This document shows, one piece after another, positions 7,864 to 16,009 of a stretch of 32,611 bases of DNA. The DNA lies in the NCBI GenBank assembly GCA_963696075.1, contig CAVOJD010000032.1, positions 1 to 32,611 of the forward strand, in the 5' to 3' direction. Below the pieces are notes generated by a model. It was given only the letters and a program-made list of their open reading frames with translations, made no database searches and was not told the DNA's origin. Every line of letters starts with the position of its first letter. Within the stretch, counting starts at the first letter, position 1. The stretch comes from CAJQQK01 sp963696075 (GTDB lineage Bacteria > Pseudomonadota > Alphaproteobacteria > Rhizobiales > Hyphomicrobiaceae). Both the position numbers and the translations under genes were made by a program.

Positions 7864-9432
7864 TTAGCAGTTTGCCTCTGCGAGCTGGTCGAGCCAGATA
7901 AGGAAACGGTACACACCTTCGGTATCATTGAGGGTGAAGTCGGCAAGGGTTGGCCGATCATCACCTCTGACGGCAATCGAAATGCCGTCGGAAGCCAGTG
8001 CAGAGAAGGCATCCTCGTCGGTTAGATCGTCGCCCACATAGATTGGCAGCCGGTCATCTTGTCCAAGGCGAGTCTCGGAAAGAAGCCAGGAAATTGCACG
8101 GCCTTTGTCCCAGTTGGCACGCGGCTGGATTTGAAGAACCTTCTTGCCGCGACTCTTGCGGAGCCTGTCACAGCGATTGACGATGCGATCGACGGCGTCC
8201 TCAAGACGCGGGACGCTGGATGGGGCGACCTGCCGGTAGTGGACGGCGATCGCAAATGTTTTGCGCTCGATCTCAGCGCCCTCGATCCCCTCGATCGCAG
8301 CACGCATGTCTTTTTCGGCCTTTTTGATCAACGCGATGAAGTTCTCTGCTTCGTCAGGTCGTTTTGCGAGACCGTCCGGGCCTGCAATGTCGAAGCCGTG
8401 GCTGCCAGCATAAATGACATTGTCGACGCCGACACGGTGGCGCACGTCGTCAAGATCGCGTCCGCTGATGATGGCGAGGGGGCAGTGCTCAGCTAAAGCG
8501 CGGATCGTGTCTGCCATGCCGTCGGGCATGACCGCCTTACGGTAGTCGGTGACGATAGGCGAGAGAGTCCCGTCGTAGTCGAGGAATAACGACAGGCGGC
8601 GGCCTGAGATCCTGATCTTTAGCGCCGGTTCACGCTCCCAAACGAGGGGCAGTCGGGGAAGGGTGCGCAAGCCAGTGCGGTCAGGCAGCATGAGGCGACG
8701 AAGATTGCAGGTGACGAGATCTGCGCCATTCGCGCGGAGTGCGGCGTGCTGGTCGTTGGCGCCGTCGCGCTGGCGGTTGAGGCCGATGACGAGACGAAAG
8801 TGCCCGCGGGCGCCAGCGCTGACCCCGGCGACGGCATCCTCGATGACGAGGGTTTCCGCCGGCGTGACGCCGAGGCGTCTGGCTGTTTCGATCAGCTGGG
8901 CTGGGTCTGGTTTGGGCGCTAGGCCGAGTTTGGCTGCCTCTTGCCCGTCGACGATGACGTCGAAGAGATCGGTCAAGCCGGCGCTTTCGAGCACAGCGTA
9001 GGCGTTGCGACTGGACGAGAACACGGCGACCAGGAGACCGGACTTGCGCAGGCAGGTAATCAGGTCGGCCGCGTCGTCGAAGACGGGTGGGGTGTTCTGC
9101 CTGAGCCAGGCCAGGAAGCGGCTGAGCTTCAGATTGGCGAGGCCGTTGACGCTGTCCGACGACGGTGCGTTGGCGTCGCCTTCGGGCAATGTGATGCCGC
9201 GCGAACCGAGGAACCGGCGTACGCCGTCGTGGCGGGGAATGCCGTCTACGGTCTCAAGGTAGTCGCGATGCGTGAAGGGGCGCGCGGCGGGATAGTGTTG
9301 GGCGAGGAAGTGGTCGAACACGGCTTTCCAGGCCGCGAAATGCGCCTGGGCCGTGTCGGTGATGACACCGTCCATGTCGAAGATCACGGCTTTCAGTGCG
9401 CCCCGGTTAGTCCCCGTGGAGCCTCTGTCCAT
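7864..9432 (-). CDS. otsB: HAD (beta-phosphoglucomutase-like) / trehalose-6-phosphate phosphatase fusion
   Basis: This two-domain cytoplasmic enzyme has about 522 aa. Residues about 14-230 are a HAD hydrolase/mutase of the beta-phosphoglucomutase group: nucleophile motif FDMDGVITDT, FSSSRNA (motif II region), KPDPAQLIE, and VIEDAVAGVSAG. Residues about 270-510 are an OtsB phosphatase with complete motifs: FLDYDGTLSP, ISGRDLDDV, AGSHGFDI and GDDLTDEDAF. The order matches the first two-thirds of M. tuberculosis OtsB1 (Rv2006), which continues into GH65. Here the GH65 part is a separate gene upstream in the operon. Predicted activities are trehalose-6-P to trehalose and, for the HAD domain, perhaps beta-glucose-1-P to glucose-6-P (inference). 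I chose the ATG at 9432 because AGGGA precedes it; 9471 is possible. It is last in the operon. Confidence 0.88.
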   Translation of the reverse strand: MDRGSTGTNRGALKAVIFDMDGVITDTAQAHFAAWKAVFDHFLAQHYPAARPFTHRDYLETVDGIPRHDGVRRFLGSRGITLPEGDANAPSSDSVNGLANLKLSRFLAWLRQNTPPVFDDAADLITCLRKSGLLVAVFSSSRNAYAVLESAGLTDLFDVIVDGQEAAKLGLAPKPDPAQLIETARRLGVTPAETLVIEDAVAGVSAGARGHFRLVIGLNRQRDGANDQHAALRANGADLVTCNLRRLMLPDRTGLRTLPRLPLVWEREPALKIRISGRRLSLFLDYDGTLSPIVTDYRKAVMPDGMADTIRALAEHCPLAIISGRDLDDVRHRVGVDNVIYAGSHGFDIAGPDGLAKRPDEAENFIALIKKAEKDMRAAIEGIEGAEIERKTFAIAVHYRQVAPSSVPRLEDAVDRIVNRCDRLRKSRGKKVLQIQPRANWDKGRAISWLLSETRLGQDDRLPIYVGDDLTDEDAFSALASDGISIAVRGDDRPTLADFTLNDTEGVYRFLIWLDQLAEANC

Positions 9433-9489
9433 CTGCTTATCCCTAGCGATTGCGAGGCAAGAGATATACATGATGCGTTAAGATCGCGA

Positions 9490-9747
9490 TCAGCGCATCG
9501 CCTTTTCCGCATCCGGCAGTCTGGCGCGAACACGTTGGATAAAGTCGTCCCATGACAGATCGAAGCGTTCGATCATCAGGAACATTTCTCCGGCGGTCAT
9601 GCGGAGCGAGCCGTGCTCAATTTTGGAGATAGATTGACCATCGGTGTCGAGTGCTTTGGCCAGTTCGTTGCGGTCCAGTCCGCTTTCATCGTGCAGCTCC
9701 TTGAGAGCGAGACCGATTGCGATGTTGTAGACTGCTTTGTCGTGCAT
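9490..9747 (-). CDS. Small XRE-family (Cro/CI-type HTH) transcriptional regulator
   Basis: This 85-aa protein is a single helix-turn-helix domain (about residues 10-65). Helix 2-3 reads LDRNELAKALDTDGQSISKIEHG, followed by LRMTAGEMFLMIERFDLSWDDF. No effector domain is present. The ATG follows CGGAGG. It sits 45 bp after the pfkB gene and 57 bp before the phosphatase fusion, in the same direction, so it belongs to the operon. It may adjust expression of the operon or of a linked promoter. Its target cannot be read from the sequence. Confidence 0.85.
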   Translation of the reverse strand: MHDKAVYNIAIGLALKELHDESGLDRNELAKALDTDGQSISKIEHGSLRMTAGEMFLMIERFDLSWDDFIQRVRARLPDAEKAMR

Positions 9748-9792
9748 GGTTGCAAACCTCCGTTGCTGAGTCGCTGAGGGTAGCGACGGGTA

Positions 9793-10737
9793 TCAGAGTG
9801 CCCTCACGTCGACGTTCGAAAGATAGGTTTCAGTGCCCTCGCGCGTACAGAGTTGTGTGGCAGGTGTCGTAATTGCGGATGTTGCCGCCGCCATGGCGTG
9901 ACGCAGAGCGGCCTCAGTCGATTGGCGTTTGCTGAGTGAGATGACGTAAGCTGCGGCGAAGCTGTCGCCGGCGCCGACCTTGCTGATGACGGGGGCGTCG
10001 GGCGGTGCGACGTGCCATACGCCGTCACGCGATGCGGCGACGGCGCCGGCGGCGCCGAGGGTGGTTATGGCAGTGTCCGCACGTCGCTCGTTGACAAGGC
10101 GACGCACCAGAGCCGCGGCACCTGGAATATCGACTAGGCCGCCTGCGAACTTCTCGGTCTCGTCCTTGTTCATGATAAGGGTGCGCCCATCGCCGGCCGT
10201 CGTGTTCAAGAGGGCGTGCAGAGCAGGGCCGGAGGTGTCGATGAGGGCGCGTGCGCCGCGTGATTCGGCGACAGCGCAGGTTTCGACGGCGGCGGCTGGT
10301 GGCAAGCCCGGGGGGAAGCTGCCGGAGACGACGACGATATCGTCACGTGCGATCTGGCGTTCGAGCGTGTTCAGGCAGTTCTCAAAGACCGTCGGTGACC
10401 AGTCGGGGCCCGGCAAGATGAAACGATATTGGTGCCCGCTCGTCTCCTCGCGGATGGCGAAGCTCTGGCGGGTGTCGCCGGCAATATCGAAGCGGACGAC
10501 GTCGATCTGCTCGTCGCGGAGCCGGGCGAGGAGGGTTTCACCTGTGGTCCCGCCGAGGGCAATGAAGGCGACGCTTGTTGCGCCCAGCTTCGTCATGGCG
10601 CGCGAGACATTGACGCCACCGCCGCCGGGATCGATGCGCGGGGCGGCGCAGCGAAGCTTGATGTCAGGACGGACGGCGCCGACGGAGGTTGATACGTCGA
10701 GTGCGGGGTTGAGCGTGACTGTCAGGACTTTGTCCAT
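9793..10737 (-). CDS. pfkB: PfkB-family sugar (phospho)kinase, 6-phosphofructokinase II / 1-phosphofructokinase-like
   Basis: This 314-aa ribokinase-fold enzyme has an N-terminus (VLTVTLNPALDVST) and glycine motif (PGGGGVNVSRAMTKLGA) typical of the PfkB/FruK/LacC subgroup. The C-terminal anion-hole motif VGAGDSFAAAYV holds the catalytic Asp. It most likely phosphorylates fructose-6-phosphate or a related hexose phosphate with ATP. The subgroup does not separate Pfk-2 from tagatose- or fructose-1-P kinases. The start codon overlaps the ppsA stop (TGATG), so the two are translationally coupled. That is curious, since PEP synthase is gluconeogenic and PfkB is glycolytic. In M. tuberculosis a pfkB gene is also in the hypoxic DosR regulon. 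Confidence 0.87.
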   Translation of the reverse strand: MDKVLTVTLNPALDVSTSVGAVRPDIKLRCAAPRIDPGGGGVNVSRAMTKLGATSVAFIALGGTTGETLLARLRDEQIDVVRFDIAGDTRQSFAIREETSGHQYRFILPGPDWSPTVFENCLNTLERQIARDDIVVVSGSFPPGLPPAAAVETCAVAESRGARALIDTSGPALHALLNTTAGDGRTLIMNKDETEKFAGGLVDIPGAAALVRRLVNERRADTAITTLGAAGAVAASRDGVWHVAPPDAPVISKVGAGDSFAAAYVISLSKRQSTEAALRHAMAAATSAITTPATQLCTREGTETYLSNVDVRAL

Positions 10738-13151
10738 CAGGCTGTGTGCCCCTGGCAGGTGGTGATGGCGTCGGCGTCGGCTTCGGCAGCGGCGACGGCG
10801 TGCTTGACGGCGACGAAACTGTCAGGCGTCACGGACAGTGAATCGATCCCGCAGGCAACGAGGAAGCGGGCGAAGTCGGGCCGGTCGCTCGGGGCCTGGC
10901 CGCATAGTCCGGTATGGACGCCGTGCCCGCGTGCTTCCGTGATGACTGTGCTGATGGCGGATGTTACCGCTTCGTTCTCTTCATCGAAAAGATCGCTTAG
11001 AAGATCGCTGTCGCGGTCGATGCCGAGGATGAGTTGGGTGAGATCGTTGGAGCCGATGGAAAAGCCGTCGAAGCGTTCGGCGAACTGTCCGGCGAGGATC
11101 ACGTTCGCGGGGACTTCGACCATCATATAGACTTGATGGCCATTGCAGCGCGCCAAGCCTTCCTGTGCCATGACCTCGAGGACCTTGTCGGCCTCGGCGA
11201 CGGTCCGGCAGAAGGGCACCATGACGATAATGTTATCGAGCCCGATGAACTCACGAACCCGGTTCAGGGCACGACATTCGAGGCGAAAGCCGTCGCGATA
11301 GCCTTCCGAATAATAGCGGCTGGCGCCACGATAGCCAATCATCGGGTTCTCTTCGTGGGGCTCGAAGGGGGCGCCGCCAAGGAGGGCTGCGTATTCGTTC
11401 GTTTTGAAGTCGCTCAGGCGGACGATGACCGGGGCGGGGTGATGGGCGGCGGCGATGCGGGCGATGCCGCGGGAGAGGCGATCGATGAAGTAGTCCGCTT
11501 TCGAGGGGTAGCCGCGCGTCATCTGTTCAATTGCCGCGCGCGCGGCGGTATCACTGACCCGCTCAAAATGGGCAAGCGCCATGGGGTGAACCTTGATGTG
11601 GTTCGAGATGATGAACTCCATGCGCGCAAGTCCAACGCCGTCGCTTGGCAGGTGCCACCAGTGGAAGGCGGCGGCGGGATTAGCAACGTTGAGCATCACC
11701 TTGGTGCGTGTTTCGGGGAGAGTGGTGAGGTCGACTTCGGTGACCGAGCTTTTGACGGCGCCGTCGTAGACATGACCCTCATCGCCTTCGCAGCATGAAA
11801 CGGTGATGAGCCGTCCGTTGGCAAGGTGCTCGGTTGCAGTCCTGGCGCCAACTATGGCGGGCAAGCCGAGTTCGCGGCTAACGATGGCCGCATGGCTGGT
11901 GCGCCCGCCGTGATCGGTGACGATGGCCGCCGCGCGTTTCATGATGGGGACCCAGTCGGGATCAGTACGGCCGGTAACGAGGATAGCGCCGGTCTCAAAG
12001 TCCGCGATCTGGTCGGGCCGGTCGAGGCGGCATACAGGGCCGGTTGCAACCGCCTCGCCGATCGCATGGCCCGAGACGAGGCGCGGGCCGTGATCACCCA
12101 GGGTATAGGTACGAAATGCGCCAGCCTCGCGGGTGGATTGCACGGTCTCGGGACGCGCCTGGACAATGAAGAGTTCGCCCGTCTCACCATCCTTGGCCCA
12201 TTCGATGTCCATAGCCATGGCGTAGTGCTCCTCGATGGCCTTGGCCCAGCGGGCGATCTGGAGCACCTCGTTATCGCTGAGGACGAAGGCGCGGCGTTCG
12301 TCTTCGCCGGTCGCGACGAGTTCGGTAGGAGTGGCCGATCCTGGCTGGGTGCAAATGAGCTTCTGTAACTTGCTGCCGCGCGCCTTGTGCACGATTGGCA
12401 CGGCGGCGCGGTTCGAGAGGAGCGGCTTGAAGACGTGGTATTCGTCCGGCTCCACCATGCCCTGGACCACTGTTTCTCCGAGACCGAAGGCGGCGGTTAT
12501 GAGTATGGCGCGGGGAAAGCCCGTCTCGGTGTCGATGGTGAAGGCCACGCCGGCGCCGGCAAGGTCCGAGCGGATCATGCGCTGGACGCCGACAGAGAGG
12601 GCAATGGCCATGTGGTCGAAGCCATGATTGATGCGATAGCTGATTGCGCGGTCGGTGAAGAGGGAGGCGAAGCACCGGTGAATTGCATCGATGAGTTCGT
12701 CTGCGTCGCGCAGGCCAAGAAACGATTCGAGCTGGCCGGCGAAGCTTGCCTCGGGGAGGTCTTCCGCCGTTGCGCTGGAGCGGACGGCCAGACGGAATGA
12801 GCTGCCGGTGTTCTCTGCCATATCCTGGTGCGCTGTGGTGATGGCAGCGACCAGATCGTCGGGGAGCGGGGCCTGGAGGATCGAGTGGCGGATGGCGTTG
12901 CCGATCTCGGCCAGATTCGAAAGGTCGCCATCGAGACGTTCAAGGTTCTTCTGGATGGCGTCTCTTAGGCCATGGGCGTCGATGAACGCCCAGTAAGCGC
13001 TGGCTGTCGTTGCGAAGCCCGGCGGGACACGGACGCCGGCAGTTTCGAGATGGCGGATCATTTCGCCAAGGGAAGCATTCTTGCCGCCCACGATTGCGCC
13101 GTCGGTGCGGCGCATCTGCGCCAACGGGACGATGAGTCGGGTGTCGGTCAT
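10737..13151 (-). CDS. ppsA: Phosphoenolpyruvate synthase (pyruvate, water dikinase)
   Basis: This 804-aa enzyme converts pyruvate and ATP to PEP, AMP and phosphate. The N-terminal ATP-grasp-like domain begins with IVGGKNASLGEM and contains RSSATAEDLPEASFAGQ. The central swivelling domain carries the phospho-His in GGRTSHAAIVSRELGLPAIVG. The C-terminal TIM-barrel has MIGYRGASRYY, SIGSNDLTQL and the catalytic Cys in GLCGQAPSDRPDF. Length and order are normal for PpsA. The start overlaps the GH65 stop (ATGA), and its stop overlaps the pfkB start. It probably supplies PEP for gluconeogenesis, or works in reverse on PEP under energy limitation (inference). Confidence 0.95.
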   Translation of the reverse strand: MTDTRLIVPLAQMRRTDGAIVGGKNASLGEMIRHLETAGVRVPPGFATTASAYWAFIDAHGLRDAIQKNLERLDGDLSNLAEIGNAIRHSILQAPLPDDLVAAITTAHQDMAENTGSSFRLAVRSSATAEDLPEASFAGQLESFLGLRDADELIDAIHRCFASLFTDRAISYRINHGFDHMAIALSVGVQRMIRSDLAGAGVAFTIDTETGFPRAILITAAFGLGETVVQGMVEPDEYHVFKPLLSNRAAVPIVHKARGSKLQKLICTQPGSATPTELVATGEDERRAFVLSDNEVLQIARWAKAIEEHYAMAMDIEWAKDGETGELFIVQARPETVQSTREAGAFRTYTLGDHGPRLVSGHAIGEAVATGPVCRLDRPDQIADFETGAILVTGRTDPDWVPIMKRAAAIVTDHGGRTSHAAIVSRELGLPAIVGARTATEHLANGRLITVSCCEGDEGHVYDGAVKSSVTEVDLTTLPETRTKVMLNVANPAAAFHWWHLPSDGVGLARMEFIISNHIKVHPMALAHFERVSDTAARAAIEQMTRGYPSKADYFIDRLSRGIARIAAAHHPAPVIVRLSDFKTNEYAALLGGAPFEPHEENPMIGYRGASRYYSEGYRDGFRLECRALNRVREFIGLDNIIVMVPFCRTVAEADKVLEVMAQEGLARCNGHQVYMMVEVPANVILAGQFAERFDGFSIGSNDLTQLILGIDRDSDLLSDLFDEENEAVTSAISTVITEARGHGVHTGLCGQAPSDRPDFARFLVACGIDSLSVTPDSFVAVKHAVAAAEADADAITTCQGHTA

Positions 13152-15620
13152 GTCGTTGCCTCCCGCGCTTGGAGGGGGAGTTCGGCGACCTCGACCGCTG
13201 TTGCATGCGGGGGCTGAACGAGGCGGAAGTGAGCCGTCTGGCCGGGGCTCATGGGGCGAATGTGATTGCGATAGGAAATCAGGATCGGGCTTGCGACGCA
13301 GGTTCGGCTGGTGACGTCGAGTCTTTCTTTAGTGATCGCGACATCGAGGGTGTGGCCACGATAATGGTATGTGGTGTTCAGACAATCCATATCGTCCGGA
13401 AGGAGTGGATTGAAGGTGAGCATGTTGGGGCGAACCTCTACGCCCGTGTAGCAACGCTGGACAATGTCGACGGTGCCCGCCATGGCGCCGACATGAATGC
13501 CCTCAGCCGTGGTGCCGCCCTGAAGATCCTGGAAGTCGCTGTTTAAGGCGCGCTCAAAAAGCTGCCACGAGCCGCGGCGATCGCGGCGAGCCAGGACCCA
13601 GGCATGGACGACCCAACTGAGCGTCGAGCCGTGCGACGTGCGCCTGACGTAGTAGTCGATATTCTTGGCGATGAGGTCGGGGGTGAATTCGTAGCCAAGC
13701 CGGTCGAAGATGTCCTTCAGATCCTCTGTCGAGAACAGAAAGAAGAGCATCAGGACATCGGCCTGCTTCGAAACTTTGTAGCGGTTGGCGTCATCGCCTT
13801 CGGCTTCGAGTAGGCGGTCAAGGCGCTGGATATTGCCGTAGCGCGCGCGATAGGCGTCCCAGTCGAGTTCCTCAAGGGCTTCGTAGCCTTCGAACTGGGA
13901 GATGATGCCGTTATCGTGAAAGGGTACGAAGAGCGATCGGCTGATTTCGTGCCATCGCTCGATTTCCTGTTGCGAGAGGTCGAGAGCTTCGCAAAGTCGG
14001 GCGCATTCAGCGAATGGCAGCATATCGAGAACATCGAGGGTTCGCGCAATGCCCCAGGCGACCATGACGTTTGTGTAGGCGTTGTTCGAAATGCCGGCAG
14101 CATCATCCGGTTTCTGGTCAGGAGGTGCGGTGTGGAACTCGTCCGGGCCCATGACGTTGCGGATCACGTAACGCTGATGGTGTGCATCGTATTCGGCCAA
14201 CATCGCCCAGAAGCGTGCAATCTCGATCATCAGTTCCGCGCCGTAGACGGTAAGAAACTCGAAATCCTCGGTCACCTGGAAGTACTGCCACACGTTGAAG
14301 AGGATGGCTGCGTTGACATGACGCTGGCGGTGGGAAACGTCCGGCAGCCAGCGGCCGGATAGCGGATTGAGGTGGACCAATTGGGTTTCCTCTCGTCCGT
14401 CGGAACCGCTTTGCCAAGGAAACATGGCGCCGGCATAACCCGCACGGCGGGCGGCGCGACGGGCCTCAGGCAGACGGCGGTAGCGATAAAGGAGAAGTGA
14501 GCGCGTAATGACCGGCATGCGCAAGTTGATGAAGGGGAAGATGAACAGTTCGTCCCAGAAGATGTGTCCGCGATACGCTTCACCATGCCAGCCGCGAGCA
14601 GGAACGCCGACATCGAGATCGACAGAGTGCGGTGATGAGGTTTGGAGAAGATGAAAAATACTGAGACGCAGCTTCATGTCAGCGTCATGATCTGCGTTGG
14701 TGCCGATTTCGAGATTGAAGGTGCTCCATAGGTGGGCCCAGACAAGGCCATGGGCGCGTGAAAGCGAGTTCGAAGTCGCAAAAGTGTTCGAGATCGGCGA
14801 GGGCGGATAAGGCGGGCTCTGCGATCGCGTGATCGCGTGAGGTGTGGAGCGCGACGGCCTTTTCAATGATGACTTCTTCGCCCGCGACCATATCGGCGGA
14901 GAGGATATGTCCGATTTCGTCGTCGCCCTTCTCGAAGCTATTGGTGACCTCGGCGGAGGTATGCTGGGTCAATCGGGTGCGCGCGGCAACGATGACTTCC
15001 TGACGTGAAGTGAGGAAGCGGCTGCGCAGGAGAATCGTATCGTCGCCGATCCCTCGCGCTTCGAGCGTCTTGTGATGCTTGCCGGCAAGCTTTCGATAGC
15101 GGGCGACGCCTTGGTTCGTGACTGAGCCATCAATCGCGGAACGTACCGAAAGGCACCCAGACCAATTCTCGGCTGTGAGGCGCAGTTCGATGCCCGCGAG
15201 ATGATGATACGCCATCGAGACGAGGCGGCGTTCGCGCCAATGCAAAATCCGTCCACCTGGCTCGGAGATGCGCAGTTGGCGATTGAGAATACCTTCTTGA
15301 AGGTCGAGTTCCTGCACTTGCTCAAGTATCTTAAGCTGGTCACTGGTAAGCCAGGGTCCGTCATCAAGACGGATGACGAGAGGAAGCCAGTTGGGCAGGT
15401 TGACGAGATCTTCGTTCTCGATCTCGCGGCCGTTGACGTCGCTGCGAAGGCGGTTGTAACCGCCGGCCAGATAGGTGCCGGGATAGTGGACGTCATCGGA
15501 GCGGACGAAAGTCGGTGCGCCGCGGGTGACGAAGTAACCGTTCCCAGTCGCGCTCAGCGCTTCACGCACGCCTTGTCGCTCAGGTTCAAAGCCGTTGAAG
15601 GTCAGCCGCCAATTGGTCAT
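13148..15620 (-). pseudogene. Glycoside hydrolase family 65 disaccharide phosphorylase, interrupted by one frameshift
   Basis: This gene of about 824 codons would encode a GH65 inverting phosphorylase (trehalose, maltose or kojibiose type), which releases beta-glucose-1-phosphate. The N-terminal beta-sandwich (GFEPERQGVREALSATGNGYF) reads from 15620 to about 14755. There the frame must move by one base: the first frame reads ELAFTR then nonsense, and the family sequence continues in the next frame as AHGLVWAHLWSTFNLEIG. The (alpha/alpha)6 domain follows with GYRGHIFWDE-type and GPDEFHTAPPD motifs (general-acid Glu in DEFH), KQADVLMLFFLF, and the HGSTLSWVVHAWV block. All expected motifs survive, so this is a fresh mutation, a programmed event or a one-base sequence error. 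It overlaps the 68-aa gene by ATGA, and ppsA by ATGA. The substrate is unassigned. Confidence 0.85.
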
Positions 15621-15823
15621 GGCATCTTTCCCAGAGCCGTGCGCAGCTGAAGAACTGCGTCAAGGACATCTTTCGAGACTGTCAAGCAAAAGCGGAACGA
15701 GCGGTTGAGCACACTTTCGACATCGCCGGCGCGTTGACGGCAGGTGACTTCAAGCGTCGACACGTCAGCGAATGCTCCGCCAAGCCGGCTGGTGTTTGGC
15801 ATTAGCATGGGTCGTTCGGACAT
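15617..15823 (-). CDS. Small hypothetical protein, first gene of the GH65-ppsA operon
   Basis: This 68-aa soluble protein is not recognised. It begins SERPMLMPNTSRLGGAF and has a C-terminal part (RFCLTVSKDVLDAVLQLRTAL) that could form an amphipathic helix. There are two cysteines and no membrane segment. The ATG at 15821-15823 follows AAGGTGGAG. A longer frame from 15880 lacks a ribosome site and would start at the predicted transcription start. Its stop overlaps the GH65 start (ATGA), so it is translationally coupled. It is likely a genuine gene, because it lies directly downstream of an FNR-type promoter and heads the operon. Confidence 0.6.
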   Translation of the reverse strand: MSERPMLMPNTSRLGGAFADVSTLEVTCRQRAGDVESVLNRSFRFCLTVSKDVLDAVLQLRTALGKMP

Positions 15824-15885
15824 CAAGCTCCACCTTTCCCGATTATCATTGATGAAGTTCGCGGGAAACCAAGACGGCACGCGTA

Positions 15886-15927
15886 AGCCTAGCGGCGGGA
15901 TGGAGAGGCGCCATTGATGTACGTCAA
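15886..15927 (-). promoter_or_regulatory. FNR/FixK-type promoter of the 68-aa/GH65/ppsA/pfkB/otsB operon
   Basis: TTGATGTACGTCAA (15914-15927) fits TTGAY-N4-RTCAA exactly. Its centre, 15920.5, puts a class II start near 15879 on the minus strand. TAGGCT on that strand (15891-15886) falls exactly at -12 to -7. The leader to the ATG at 15823 would be 56 nt. This promoter faces away from the atpD promoter. Confidence 0.7.
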
Positions 15928-15961
15928 GGGTATTGAGGAGGATTGTTCAACGTCGCGCCGC

Positions 15962-16003
15962 ATGACCCAGATCAAACACGCCGGGGCGGAAGGTGACTAG
16001 GCT
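15962..16003 (+). promoter_or_regulatory. FNR/FixK-type promoter of the N-ATPase operon
   Basis: ATGACCCAGATCAA (15962-15975) has one mismatch to the FNR/FixK consensus. With its centre at 15968.5, transcription would start near 16010. TAGGCT (15998-16003) is exactly at the -10 position and is identical to the -10 of the opposite promoter. The predicted start coincides with the first ATG of atpD, so that message is leaderless or uses the ATG at 16043. Confidence 0.6.
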
Positions 16004-16009
16004 TCGTAC

